Shown here one piece after another: positions 23,223 to 36,700 of a stretch of DNA of 64,000 nt. Origin of the DNA: Vanilla planifolia (Eukaryota > Streptophyta > Magnoliopsida > Asparagales > Orchidaceae). Numbering within the stretch: position 1 is the stretch's first letter; each line of letters opens with the position of its first letter. A program made the position numbers and the translations under genes. The notes under the pieces were generated by a model. The model saw only the letters and a list, made by a program, of their open reading frames with translations. It was not told the origin of the DNA and ran no database searches. The stretch is taken from contig JAIUJO010000083.1 in NCBI GenBank assembly GCA_023846275.1, forward strand, positions 1,575,774 to 1,639,773. The letters run 5' to 3'.

Positions 23223-23583
23223 AAGAGAGTAGCTCTCATGCGAGTAGGCAAAGGGGATAGAGAAAAGTACAATGCTAAAACTGTTGTGAAACAAAAAAGG
23301 TATCTCATAGTTACATTTGCCATTTTTAATTACAAGAGCATCATGTTTTTTTTGTTTTGTTACGTGATTTTGTTACTTCAAAACTAATTTTTATCTGGGT
23401 CATCTTGAGATAAGTTGCTATTATTGTTTAACCAAGCTGGTGGGCTTAGCAACAGGCAGAAGCAGCACACACAGGCAATGTTGTTGGCTGCCAAAAGAGC
23501 AAGAGCAGCTCGTTCTCATCAAGAGAAAAGATGCGCAAAGACAAGGTGGTAAGCAGTGTAGCAGAAGGAAAGCATGGAAGTGA
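23223..23583 (+). pseudogene. SDA1: SDA1 homolog C-terminal exons, copy 1
   Basis: SDA1 is a conserved nucleolar protein needed for 60S ribosomal subunit export and the cell cycle. The partial exon 23223-23299 encodes a stretch with G-K-G-D-R-E-K-Y and ends at a GT donor. The next exon (23437-23583) starts T/A-G-G-L-S-N-R-Q-K, continues with A-A-K-R-A-R-A-A-R, and ends R-K-A-W-K before a stop, which is the conserved SDA1 C-terminus. The upstream part of the gene is missing because the copia LTR is joined to it. A closely related copy lies at 39923-40290. Confidence 0.82.
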
Positions 23584-24660
23584 AGCTCGGGAACTCCTAT
23601 CGATTTCAGCTATCTGGGATCACATTTTTTGGTAGGGGACCTATATCTTTACTTAGCCTCCCTCTTATCATTCTGATTAGTTTCTAAATCATTAAAGATA
23701 TATATGCGATGTATGAGGCCATTAATTTTTTTTTATGATTTTTAATTAATTAATATTTTCCCTTTAAAGAGGTGTAATGGATGTGTAAACCAAGGCCGCC
23801 TTGAAAAAATGTTTTGAATTTCATTTAATTTTTATATTCAACTTCTAGCATGACAATGATGTGGACTTCTTTTAGTCTCAAACTCTAGAAATTTTTATGT
23901 GAATATGAATAAAGACTTAAGTTAATAGAATAGATGTCGAAGCTCTTTTTTTAATCATAACGAAGGATAAACGATAAAAAAATTGGTTCATGATATTTGT
24001 TTAGTATTTGAATTTTAGCTTGTAGTTCATTAAGTATTAGATAGGTAATATAACAACATTATTTTGTATATTTGATGATGAATTGTGTCAATGAGGAGTT
24101 TTTAGTTAAAAAATTTCATATTAAAAGCAATGTATTTGAAGTAGAGGTTAAGAATGTCTTAGTTGTGGTGTTATTTGAATGATTATTTGTATTTTATTAA
24201 ATTTAAGTTATAAAGTAAAAAATATTGAATGATATATTTTTTATTTTTAAAGTTGATTATATTTGTGAAAGTTATATTTTTGATAAGCAATAATAATCAT
24301 CATTCTTAAGCTTTAGAGAGTTATGTAGTCTCTTGAGTTAGTTAACATTGACATTTGTAATTAATGAATATTTTACTTCAAAATAAAATAGATATTACTA
24401 ATTATTTAGTGATGACCCTATTTATATGAGTTGGATATCTTTTATAGTTCATAAATCAAAGGTATTTTAAAGGTATAAGGAATTTGAAGGTCTTATAAAA
24501 ATAAAAAATTGGCTTAATATAAAAATTATTTGAACTAATAAAGAAAAAAAAAATTATAGAAAGAATTTAATTTTTTGCACAAAAACTTGAAATTCATATG
24601 CAATTGTTTATTACAAAAGTACCAAAATAAAGTAAAATTGTAAAAAAAAAGAGTAGAATA
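23584..24660. other. AT-rich DNA, no gene seen
   Basis: The region between the SDA1 end and the DUF4220 relic shows no coding sequence. In the second unit the corresponding interval (40290-40900) holds the DUF594 end of the neighbouring gene, so here that part seems to have been lost or replaced by unrelated AT-rich DNA. Confidence 0.5.
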
Positions 24661-24679
24661 GTTGTTGAACTGCCCCCAC

Positions 24680-26030
24680 GATATTTATGAGTGTGTCTGA
24701 GCATTTGCAGTGACAAGCTCTAGAAGATGTTGAGTTGCCTTCACTGACTTCTGTGAATACGAAGTGTAGGATGAAAATCCATTGGTCCAGCTCAGGAACA
24801 ATACCGTTGCCTGCTGAAATGCTCTAATGGGTCGTCTAAGCTTGGATTCTATTATGCTTGCCCATTTGTTTATCCTCCTGTTCTTCGGATTGTCTTGTGG
24901 TGCATGTTCCTTTAGCTGTGCTACTGCATTCCTGAAGAAGTTGGTGATCAAGTTAAGTTGCGACAGCTCTAAAGGCCTCCATCTTCTTTCACACCACAAT
25001 CTTCTCCTTATTTTGCAAATGAGCTGGGCAAGAAGCAAACTCCATTTGCCTAGTTTCTTAAATTGGAGAAGCAAGATCACCGACCAGTCAGAAAGCAGGA
25101 ACATGAGAGAAGCCACGGTATCAAGACATATGGATGCTCCTAGCAGGACATAAGTGATGGTGACGTCAGTAGTCTCAAAGCCATGTTTTGGGGAGAAAAT
25201 GAACAACAAGAAAGCGAGAAGGATACAGGAGGAGCAGATCACCCTGAGGATGATGCCAACACGTGAGCAATTAACAACGGCCTTCGAGTACATCTCATCA
25301 TAGGCATAGTTTAGCTCCGTGCTTGTCAGGCCCTAAACTTCCTTGACAATCATCTCCTTCAACACGTCTCTGATTACCTTGTATACTTCCACAAGTGGAA
25401 TAATATCCATGAAGAAAGGCTTGCAAACCGAGTACATATCAAAAGCTCCTTTTAAAGCATTCAATTTTTCTTTTTCATTTTTGTCCTACACACGAGCTAC
25501 CATTGTCCTACAGTGGCAAGAAATCTGGTTTAATTAACTTTGCATGCTTGAAATGATTGCGGGGCTGTAGAAACCGTTAGTGCTGGCTCCGTAGAGCAAG
25601 TAAGATCGCTCTACGTACTTGATGATGGCGACAAAGAATATGAGTAGGGTGGTGAGAGCAGGAGGTTACTTGGAAGAGACTGAAACAAAACATAGACGAC
25701 AATGATGAGCTCGTAGGCGAGGGCAAGAAGGTTTCCATCTCACAACACATTTTCCTCCATGGAATAGGTAGGGTGGTGTCTGGGCCACCAAGGTGAAGAA
25801 GAAGGAAAGGCACCCAGAATGCGAGGATGGCGTTGCTGCTGTTGTCGTCTATGCTGCTGCTTAGCTGGCCAAGAACGAAAATGGCAACCCAGTTGGCCAA
25901 AAGGTAGTTGCTACAAACAACCATTCTTATCCATGCTGTCAATGTTGACGTCTTTCTCAAATGTCCAAGGTAGATGAGCACAATTTGTATCGCGAGGCTT
26001 ACCATTATCAAAATACGGACATCCCACTAG
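24680..26030 (-). pseudogene. DUF4220-family membrane protein relic, copy 1
   Basis: Plant DUF4220/DUF594 proteins are multi-pass membrane proteins of unknown function, often in tandem clusters. The N-terminal part (25577-26011) has the typical hydrophobic helices, including a W-V-A-I-F-V-L-G-Q-L segment and an F-W-V-P-F-L-L-L-H-L-G-G block. The second part (24685-25293, 203 codons) has more membrane helices and an L-S-D-W-S-V-I motif. A stop or frame change near 25300-25570 separates them, and the C-terminal DUF594 part is absent. It is convergent with the SDA1 fragment on its left. The family call is by eye from motif style. Confidence 0.72.
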
Positions 26031-26339
26031 CTCGAAAGTTTCTTATATTTTTTTGAAATATCCTTTAATTTTGTGTCTTCAGTGAGATGAACTGATTGTA
26101 GAAAGTAAAAATACTTTCACTTTCTGCATTCCTTTCGTTCTCCCTGCTCTGTTTTCCACCCTGCGTCATTTCTTAGTCGTTCTAAAAAACTTACAAGAAA
26201 AAGTTCATTGGAGCACTTAAGTTCACTTGAACTTAGCTTCCATGTGGCCAACTAGACCTATTTATAAGTCGAGACAACCAGGTCGTGATGACCTGAACTC
26301 CTCAAAGCTCACTATTGAATTAAGCTTGGGAAGTGAGGG

Positions 26340-29300
26340 CATTTAAAATCAATTTTTATCCTAGCCGTATCGTGACTGTTGAGAATTTGAAAATCTTACT
26401 CCCATGGATTTCAACATCACATCATTATTCCTCATTAGTCTCTCATGTCCTTCAATCCGAAGTTCATACCCTCTCGTCTTCCCTTCATTCCAATCCAGCA
26501 CAAGCCATCATCCTCCTTGTCAATAAGAAGGTTTGTTGTTTTATTTTATTTTTGGACGAATCTGTTATAGTGTTCGGCACACTTTAATTTGGAGGGCCAC
26601 CAATATTCAACATATTTTTGTTCAGCAATTTAATGGGTGGAAAAATCTTTTGTTTATACTGATTAAAGTTATATTATGAACTAGGCATTGAATAAAATGG
26701 GAAACTTTCACTTTATAAAGCTTGAAGAGAAGATTGTAATGGTTGATAAGTTGTTAGACTTGATTAGGCCTTTCTAGTTGTTGATTAAGGTAAAAGTTTG
26801 ATTTCCCTCTGCAAAGAACAAAACAGGTGCTTTTTCTCATGATTTCTTAAATATAGAATCTTAACTGTTTCTTGTGGGGTTGTATATTTCTTTTGCTAGA
26901 TTCTTATATTAAAAAGGTTTAGGCCACCAACACTAAATTCACATTCTGTTATTATAATTATGAGAACAATCCTTTAACACATCAAGTGAGGTCAAATACA
27001 TTGATTCTAAGATGCTATTTTTTCTATTCATTAACTGCTTTTTTATCTTAATCCAAAGTTGTTGAAAGCATTTCAAATAGTCAATAGTCATTTTTTTTGT
27101 TCTATAGTTTTTCCTTTTTTTATAGGAAAGTTTTTAGTAATCTACTTCTCTTATAGAATCACAAACTGAACTTCCTAATATAACCAAATCATCTAGATTG
27201 ATTTTCTTTAGAATTGTCTTCAATTGGTAGAATGTCAACTTTCCCCTTAATAGTAAGTTACTCTTCAAATTTAAAAGCTTTATCTCTATAGCAATTATTC
27301 TATTTGTGTGTTTGTACTCACAAATTGACATTTGATACCATGTAATCATATAACTTTGCCTTTATTCTCGAGTGTGATATTTTGATTACACAACACTCAA
27401 AAGTATGTTTTATTTTCATCTTATTTGTTCAAAGCTTGGATCATATTAGTGACATTTTTTGTTAATTTTTCTATCATTTTGAAGTATAGGCTCAAAATAA
27501 GTAAATTTTGTATTGTTCCTTTTGTTTATTATAACTATTACAATCAATATGTTTTTGGAATTACTTGTCTAAATATTAATTCAATATATTTATTATAAGA
27601 ACTAAAAATGTGATACCATTTAAACTTCAGAATAATTGTTGATAGACTCAGTTTTGTTTTCTCTATTTGCATAGTCTCAGTATTGTTTTATCTCTTTGCT
27701 TAGTCTTATCAATTGGTATTAAATTATTAGCAAAATGTATATTAATAGTTTATCTTGAATTTTCTAATTACAATAATAATTAGTGTAAAATTGAAGCTGT
27801 CTTTCATTGCTTATGTTGTCAGAAAGTTTGATGAAAGGAGAAGTGCAAAAGTACTTATGAAGCATTATCTTTTTTTGTGCAAAAATGGGAGTTGTAAGAA
27901 ATTTTCAAAATGTTTTTGATGCTTCTGGTGCACAGGTAGAAAACATTCTTGAAATTAAGTTTACGAACACATCCAATTACTGAAAGCATAGCTATAGTAA
28001 AATTCAATTGTAATTAAGAATTCTTTATATGTTCTCCTTAGGTGTGCAAAATTATTTTTAATATATGCAATTTTAATTTCTTTTTAATTCTTTTCTAATT
28101 ACTTATCAATATAAGGCCTCCTTATACACTCATCATTTCTTTGTTATACATGTTTTTCATAATTTCAATTGTCCAATGCTAGCTTCTCTTTTCCTTTTCT
28201 AATGCCTTTTTGAGCATGTGAGGGAAAAATTATAATAAATAATTAATTTGAGTTCATGATGATTCCCTTGTAGAATTAAGAAAATGTTTTTTCCTTGAAG
28301 TAATAATAGGAAACTATTACAATCATTTCATGTTCTTCATTAAGCTGTTTAATCTCATAATAAATATTATTTATATTATATCTTTCATAGATTTATCCAG
28401 AATTGTACCAACAAAATTCTATTTCAATTCTTACTTCAGTATTGAAGTTTGAATCTTAAAGTTGGTAATACCTTGGTTTTCTAACAATGTGCCTAGTTTG
28501 TTAAACAATAGTAACATTTATCTTCTTATGAATCATAATGTACATTAACTTGTCAAATTTGTCATTTAATTCTAGCTTCTTGAAAATATTTCGTTATATG
28601 TATCCATCCATGATTTTGTAGGAATCCTTACTTTTTTTCAATTAACTCATTGTTAATATAACCATCTTTGTTAATTTGTTGGTATATTTCGACAATATAA
28701 CGCATTGCTTCTAGGAAGTCCTAAGCATTAGATTTAACACAAGTTTGGACAAACATTGCCATGGTTTGGCTACCATGAGGACAATGGAGAGGGACAAGTC
28801 ATAGAAATAGATGGTAGGATGGCGTCTAGGATAAATGGAAAGATACACCATAGAGTTTCCTAGAGGTCAACTAAAAGAATTTGGAAGGAGAGATGGATAA
28901 GTGTGGTTTTTAAGTGTATACAATAAGCTAAGAGAAATGACCTATGTAAAATATTTTACCAACTTCAAAAGCCTAGATGAAAGTTATGAAAGTTTATGGG
29001 CTTAAACTAAATGATCTTTAAACAACCAAAATGGAACTTTTTTCATAATATTAATTAGTATTACAAGAGGTATGTTGTTCCAATAATTATATATAAATTT
29101 AAGTTCTCCATCATGTTATTGATTTTTCTTGTTTGTTTTGAAAGTTTATGTTTTTAATTATGTTTTGCTTATTTGTATAGTCAGACTATTGAGTTGGATG
29201 TGCCTCCTGAATTATTTATGGACCTTCAAATCGTTGGTGATAGAAACCTCAAAAAATTTGCATTTTTACGTTGTGCACTGCATTCAACACATGAACAAAA

Positions 29301-29571
29301 AACATAAAAATAAGGCCAAAAATTGGAAGCTTCAAAATATTCTTTTCTCATTACTATAGGTGTGTGATGTCATATATACTCTATTTTTGCTAATGTTTCT
29401 TAATTTTGTTGATTATAATAACTGATGTATAATTTCTTATTTGAAGGGAGAGGAAGAACTAAGGGCGAGGAGGTCACTTGTTGTAATGTGTGATCTTCAT
29501 CGACGAAAAGTATGGTTTGATGGTCAAACTGCTAATGCCATTTTCACTGCATGCTTTCACAGTTCTTTAAG
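26340..29571 (+). pseudogene. SDA1: SDA1 homolog N-terminal half, three exons
   Basis: Three exons in order with plausible splice sites. The first (about 26340-26530) ends with A-Q-A-I-I-L-L-V-N-K-K before a GT. The second (29181-29359) carries M-D-L-Q-I-V-G-D-R-N-L and M-N-K-K-H-K-N-K-A-K-N, ending L-Q-N-I-L-F-S-L-L. The third (29447-29571) carries L-C/H-R-R-K-V-W-F-D and F-H-S-S before a GT. These match the N-terminal conserved domain of SDA1. The second exon has a one-base frameshift near 29265, so the copy is broken. The first exon (codons for the extreme N-terminus) was not found. The following exons are missing here; some are at 42429-42642. Confidence 0.82.
26535..29175 (+). other. Long AT-rich interval inside the SDA1 relic
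   Basis: The interval behaves as an intron of 2.6 kb. It shows no coding exon and no recognised transposon. A patch at 28720-28990 has a different texture, with ggacaatggagaggg-like purine runs, and may be an inserted repeat. Confidence 0.5.
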
Positions 29572-29574
29572 GTT

Positions 29575-31115
29575 GATATTTTCCGTATCTCTGTAATTGG
29601 TTAAGTCCCATTAGTTATCTTATTATGACTTTTTTACTACTTTTTGTTGAACATAGGGTCATGGTAATGTGCTATCTTATTCATTCTAATGAGTTATCTT
29701 GAAAAGGTTCGAAGTTTTGTTGTTTTATTTATAAGCTTAGGCATAAGGTAAAAGAATTAAATAGAAGAATCCAATCTCCAAGAGTGAGTTTCATGTTTAC
29801 AAGAGAGAGAGTAAATGACAAGTCAAAACTTAACTTAACAAGATGAAACAAACTTCTTTTCCCAAGTGAATGTTATGATGAAAGGGGAAATACATAGATA
29901 CTTAGAAGTTATAAATAAGATTTTCACTTTGCAACAAGATAAGATGTAAATGCAAAAACTCTCAACCACCATACAATGGGTTTGTGATGAAATTAGGAAG
30001 TAAAGGAAGAATTGTTTTTGCCATTTGTAGCCCTTACATAATGGAACAATAAAGAAGGAAATAAAAAGAGAAAGTAAGATTTATGCATCTCAAAGCATGC
30101 TTACTATGAATGGTGATGAAGATCCATGTAATAAAAAGTTTACATAGATGTCTAACTCAATCAAAATTTGATTCAAATGATGTGAACCAAAGCAAATTGA
30201 AACGGTTATTTCAAGTAATGAAAAGGCACTTGCATTTTTATTACTTGACCATTACCAAAAACCATTTAATATAAAGAAATGATTAGGATTGATTATGCTA
30301 ATAACTATTATTGGGCCTATTCGCATGGGCTATTAACATATGAAATATAAATATCTAAATAAGCATCAAAAGAACTTGTTAACTAGCTCTATAATATCTA
30401 AATATGGATCTCCTATTAAACATTTCTTGTTTCGAGTTATTGTGACCCACTGGAGGATTTGTTGAAGTAGGTTTGGGCTTAATATCAGTGCAAGACAAGG
30501 TTTTTGGATGATATATGGTCTGACTAAAAAAATTCAAGGCCTAAGTTTTAGGTGCACTCAAATAGATTTGACTTATATTTTCTTGACAAAATTTCATATC
30601 TCAAATGATCATCCACACTCGATAAGGTTAGGTTAAGAAACTTAACAATAAATGGATTTTCCATGAGGTTTTCATGTCTTAATAGAATATCAATTATTGA
30701 ATGATTATCACTAACATTGACTTGTAAGGATGAAATATATTCAACTACAAACTAGATGTAATTAACTTAAATAGTTGATTTGTCAAGGTCAAGTGAGAAT
30801 AGTTATGTTGATTTTGTACCAAAAGAAATAAAAACCCAAGTAATTTGTAATTTGACAGAGGACATCAAATAACTTTTGATTGATGAATTAGCTCAAAAGA
30901 TGACTTTTTTTAAGACAAAAATTTTTTTAGTTAGCCCTCAAATAAGTCTGTACTTTTAAAGTACAATTTTATTAGTTCTTAAGATATCTAAATATTATAA
31001 TTAAATAAAGAAAGTTGACTTTGTTTAAGCTAACAAAATCTTGAGAATGTAAAATAATGATGCTAAGTATGAAATTTTATTGATAACTTTAGGAAAAGTC
31101 AAATAATACCTTTGA
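29575..31115. other. No gene seen
   Basis: AT-rich DNA with no recognisable exon follows the third SDA1 exon. Confidence 0.5.
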
Positions 31116-31118
31116 TAG

Positions 31119-32005
31119 CTAGCATAAGAAGAAAAGTATGTTACTTTTAGCATATATACAGCCTTTTAAGTGATCCCCACTCTTTGATTGTTGGAGCTCA
31201 ACATCTTCCTCTTTATGAAGTTGATAGACATTTGGTCCTAGAATATCCTTTATCAAGTACAATTCTTTCTTGTTTGGAGCAAGCTTATGGAGGCAGACAT
31301 TTGGTCCTAGAATATCCTTTATCAAGTACAATTCTTTCTTGTTTGGAGCAAGCTTATGGAGGCTTTATTAGTGTTGGGAGCTCTTATGTTGTCTAAGAAC
31401 CAAATCTTTGACCTTGAAAGGACAATTCTTAATATGTAATATTTTTTCATACTTTACTTTATATTTAGTTTCTTTACATGGTCTTTGAGAGACTTTTCCT
31501 TGATTAGGTCTAACTTTTGATGTGCGAGTTTCAAGTTCAAGCTTTTGAACTTGTTAAGTGATTGACCTTGGTAGTGATTATAGCTTTGAATCCTTAGAAA
31601 AACTTGACATGTTGCAGAATGTGTAGTTCAATGCACTCACAATATGTCGCAGATTTCACCTACCCACCCACATTTTTATCATCAAAACAAGGCTTTAGAA
31701 CTTTTATGATGTCTTTGTTCATGGCTTTGGCTTTCCATCTATGTGAGGATGAGAAGTTGAGGCATGCTTAAAAAAACAACCATACATTTTGCATAAATCT
31801 AGAGATTCTTTAGATTGGAACATTATTATGTCATCTGTAACAATTATTATGGAAATGTTAAACCTATTATAGATGTTTGTCTAATAAAAACTTTAAATCT
31901 TATTAATAGTCTTGCCAATAAGAGGCTTCATTTTGATCCATTTTTAAAGGTTGTGAAGCACCATGAGAAGGAACTTCCTTCCATTGCTAGCAATTGGAAA
32001 TAAAA
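31119..32005 (-). mobile_element. Ty3-gypsy pol remnant (integrase C-terminal end)
   Basis: On the minus strand, 31119-31331 encodes I-L-G-P-N-V-Y-Q-L-H-K-E followed by an E-L-Q-x-S and G-D-H-L-K pattern. This is the typical end of plant gypsy integrases, where a chromodomain-like tail ends in H-L-K/R-x-Y. Further towards 32005 the same strand carries decayed integrase core DNA, with short matches such as H-P-H-I-D-G-K-P in the place of the family Y-P-Q-S-N-G-Q. No LTRs could be placed, and stops are frequent. A 69-base duplication interrupts it. Confidence 0.6.
31226..31363. repeat. 69-base perfect or near-perfect tandem duplication
   Basis: Two adjacent copies (31226-31294 and 31295-31363) read the same, starting agacatttggtcctag and ending ttatggaggc. 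The second copy looks identical to the first, so the duplication is young compared with the decay of the surrounding gypsy remnant. The length, 23 codons, keeps the frame. Confidence 0.9.
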
Positions 32006-32009
32006 AATG

Positions 32010-33675
32010 GAAATTCATACCATAGTCTAACAAGAACCAATAAATAATTATTTTTTCCATCTTTGTGAATAGTTAGGATGAAAGGGGAGCATAAACTTGA
32101 CACCCTTTGCACCCTTTGGTAAATAAAGTAATATTTTTTCATTATTTGTCAAAAAAAATCCTTGATACATAATCTTAATGGCAAGTTTATAGCTAAAGGC
32201 ACTCCATCGCACTCTCTTCAATGGATCAACTTGATCATATCTTTAACTTTTAAAGGATGGTGTGATGGCCTTAGTTTCTTAAACATTTTTTCCTCTTCTT
32301 TGTTCAATAGGGCTTAATTCTTATTATTAATTATTTATTTCTACCCAAGATAATTATATATGACCAAAAATTATTTTGTTGATAAAATGATGAGTTTATA
32401 ATTAAAAAGATACATGAGCACTAAAATTTCTTTAAAAACTCTTTTTCTCATGACTTTTCATCCATACTCTTTGGGATCATTGGTGTCTTCAATATATACA
32501 TATGAAAATATTAAATTATCTTTTTTAGAAAATATAGAGTAATAAGAGGCAAGTCTACCATAGACTTATTATGTCAAAAATAATAACTTCAAGCCAAAAA
32601 TCCATGTTATATAAACATGTATAATTAATCTTTTAATTGATATAACTTTAATGATTCATGTTAAAGTAACATTCAAAGAAGGTAAGAATGTGTAAGATAT
32701 CATCAAAAGACACTTCATATAAATCAATAAAAATATTCATATAATCATAACAATTAGTACAATAAAAAATATCATGTTGTGAGAATGTAAGCAAAGCAAG
32801 TGCATGAGACTTGACAATAACAATTAAGAATGAGAGAAAACCATCCAATTATAGGGACATCATGTTTCATATAAACTATAAGAATATTATCAAGTATCAC
32901 AATAAAAATTTCTTCTTATGAAAATGTTCCATACAATTTATTCTAGATTTTTTTAATCTTTCTTAATGGGCTTATTGCTTCCCAACTATCCATTTAATTG
33001 TAAACTTGACTAGTTATGCTACATGATGCTCATGCTTGGTAATCAAGAAATTATTGTTGATAAAGGATGACATAATTTGAATATTAGAATGGGATTGTTT
33101 TAACCAAGAAAGAGAGCTAAAATGACGTTAGGGTTAGGGCAATAAAACTTTTGATTTTGTTTGGTAAAGCTTTGCCTTTGCCATGTGCTTTGAATAATCA
33201 TTTGATTTTGAATAGGTGGATTATTTTCTTAATTGATATGTTGATTATGATCGTGAACCAAACAGTGCAAAGTGATATAATTTTTTTTTCTAGTGAAAAA
33301 CATAATTGTACTTTTTTCCCAATTTAAAATTATTTGAATTATTTTTTTGAAAAGATTTAGGCTACGTCATAACATTGAACCGTCCCTTTTGAGGACATGA
33401 TTAATGTTACTTTGATAACAACTAATTTGATTTTAAATTATTTCATCTTGATGTGTCTTGTGTTCAAACTTTTTACAACTTTCAAAAACATAATATCTTT
33501 TCAATATTATTATGTTTCTCTTGATCACATAAATTAGAATTAAGTATTTTATACTTCAAAACAAATATCAACATATTTTTTGTGACTTGTACATATTTTA
33601 AAAGTTTTTTATTGGGTATATTGCATGATGAAGGTTCCAGTTAATTAATCCTTTATGTTTCACTGTTTGCATTTT
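32010..33675. other. No gene seen; possible further transposon decay
   Basis: AT-rich DNA. The part up to about 32300 may be more of the gypsy remnant on the minus strand, but no motif is clear enough to assign. Confidence 0.4.
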
Positions 33676-33799
33676 TTGCAGGACAACTTTGTGTGGCCAA
33701 TGGTGACCTAGCACAAGCATCAAGAATCAAGCATCAAGCCAATTCAATTTTTTTTAGGTGAAAAAAAAAATAATGTTGCTGCACTTTTGGACAAGGTAC

Positions 33800-36700
33800 T
33801 TTTACTTTGTGAAGTTTGTACTTTGGTTAAATGAGTCCTCTATATTGATGTAGAGCTTGTTCCACGAATTGAGGGGAATGTAATAAAATTTAAGGGCAGT
33901 ATATTGATGGATTACAACTAGCTTGTGACCTTTTAATTAAGTATTTTGAATAGAATAATATTGCTTTTAAGTATTTTCTTTGAGGTATGTACATAATTAC
34001 TAATTTTTAGACTATTATTAGAATTAATTAAATTTAGGAAAAATGCAAATAGGTTTTTGGTGTTCATTGTTATTCTCAACTAAAGTTTCTTGAGTTTTAT
34101 AATTGGCCCTTTAGGTCTTTTTAAGTATTGCATAGTAAGAAAGTCGGTTCATACACCTCAACAATGTTAAAAAGCAAAGCTAATATCATAATCCTCTTCT
34201 TCTTTTTATATTGGCAAAACCTTAAACGTTTTACTAATTTTAAGGTTGTTGAAGTTCATGGAGGTGGAAAGAGAAACGATGATGATGTATTATGGTAAGG
34301 GGCAGCAAGGATAATGGAGAATAGTATAGAGATGTTGTCTCTTCTGCTTGCACCTATTATATGCATATACTAATAGTCTATTATAGAAGCATTATTGAAG
34401 ATATTAATATCAAAATAGATGAGGGTGGCAAAAAATCGGTTTGAAACTATAAACATGTATACCTATTCTAACTGAAAGTCAACGATACTATGTCGAGTAC
34501 AAAACTATAATATACATAATATCATATTCACAATCATCTTACATGTCTCTAGACATTATTTCTTTCTGAATTTGTGATATGTCTTGTAATATAAATAGAA
34601 AAATAAGTTATATTATTTAATAAGTAAATATTATATGTAACAATTAACAGGATATGATATAATGATATAAATATGATTATAAACATGACATCTCTATAAT
34701 ACTTAGAGAAGAAATGAGTCACTAATAGTAATAAATAATATGCTTAGTAATATAAGAGTCCACATTTATATATTATATATTTTTCATATACATATTGTAT
34801 ATCATTTCTTATTAATTTCTCTTTTTATCTTTGTTTTTCTTTTTTGTTAATTTATTATAATTGAACTCATATATTATCATATATTTCTATCATATGTTAT
34901 CTCATATCTATATGACATCTAATCACATAATCTCTACACCTTTATTAATAAGCATATCATAACTGGTTAGTCCTATCAATTACATCATATCATTATAGAA
35001 CATCAACTTTGCAAAAGGTTCTTGTAGTAGCAGAGAGATCTCTAATGCCATTTCATAACCCAATAAAGTAATGCTAATCATGTTTAGCATATCATGTGTT
35101 GAGCTTATCATATATAGTGGAATCATGAAATAAAATATAGAATTTTTTTATTCTTTATTCTTTTTGTTATTAAGGATATTTAACCTAGTGATAATTTATA
35201 TCATATTATATGATACTATTTCATTTATTTATCTTTTTATCTTCTATTGTATTTCTATTATGTTGCGTTTTAATTACTGGAAGTCATAAAAGCATTGATG
35301 TATCAGAACATGAATGCAAGCATGAGACTTGTAAGTCATGCTTGATCTTACTAATTCTTTCTTTTGTGCTTGCAGCAGTTAAAATCACCTCTAGTTCTTT
35401 TATCATAGTTTCTCACTCTATTCTTGCTTTTATTTTTTTTATTTAAGCTACAACAAGAATTTAAATAAAATATTCCTTAGTTGTGGCTTCTCTCAGTTTC
35501 CCTTGTTTGTTGGAAGTATAGCAGTAGTCTTTCTACATTACAATTATTGAAAACAGTAATGCTTTTCTTAATTTTTAACTGAAGTTGAAGCTCACTTTAA
35601 CTAGAGTTTCCCATTCCCAGTTTGGCAGAATGCCTTTTTCCCACTAAGCTTCAGCTTGCTACAGCACTAGCGCTTACTGGCTTGTAAAAATTCTCGACAG
35701 CCTCTTCCTTTAGGAAAGAAAATAGAAATACAAAGCTGAGCTCTCTTGGCAGAACAAGTATAACAATAAACTTCTCACAAATAGGTTTAATGTCAGCTCA
35801 CCTACTTTGGATGCCTTGCTTTATTTAGCATTGCAATTAACTTGTGTTGTTGATTTTGATTTTTTTTCACTTTTCTTGTTCTGCTGCTCTTCTTTCTATG
35901 TTTTCCTATCCTTAATTCGTTTTCTTTTTTAAGGACTTCTCCCAAGCAGCTGATTCCTTTGCCAACCTTCTCAAGTGAGGGTCACAAAGGTTCTTGAGGT
36001 TGATCTAGAAAAAGGGGAATAAGTGAGAAAGAAATATGCTGTTGTTACTATACCAAATAAATAATAGAAAGTATTTTTAGAATTCAATAACTCCTAAAAT
36101 AAATTAAAAATAAAGGAGAGTTTAAAAAATTTTTCAACAAGGATCATAAGCTTCAATTTAGAGATGTCATCAAGAGAGAACATTCATCGAAAACCTTGGT
36201 TGCATCTTATTTTTGATTGGAAGAGGTTCAAATGAATGCCTTGTGGAGGAATTTAAGAAGCTTGGATGATGAGATGGAAACATGGTTGAAATCATAGAAA
36301 TTGGTATCATTTTCAGAGAGGTGGAGTCCTACTACGACAAAGGTTATTTTAAGGATCTTGTAAATATGCTATAATACTCCACTAGCCAAACCTGTCCAAA
36401 CTTGATCAACTTTTTATTTTAATTAAACCTATTAAAATTAGAACTGCTTATAATTGGCATACTTATGAACCTGCATGTATTATCATATATCTTGAAGGAA
36501 CTTGTTGAGAATTAGAACAAAATTCAGATTTATAAGCAATTTATAAAGGGAGAACATTCATTGGGCACCTTAGTTATATCTCATTTTTAGTAAGGGCATC
36601 ATGAAAGACTTAAAAGGATCTGATTTAAACGATTGCCTTATAGAGGACTCCAAGGAAGCTTTGATGAGAGATGAACACATGATTGGGATTGTAGAAAATG

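Noticed and set aside
24827..25153. Plus-strand frame of 108 codons
   Set aside because: It is the opposite strand of the DUF4220 relic, whose minus-strand protein has clear family features.
31226..31363. CRISPR-like array
   Set aside because: There are only two adjacent copies with no spacers, in a plant transposon relic.
35210..35446. Hydrophobic plus-strand frame of 78 codons that looks like a small membrane protein
   Set aside because: T-rich DNA readily gives hydrophobic frames. It lies inside the CTR9 intron-like interval, with no homology recognised.
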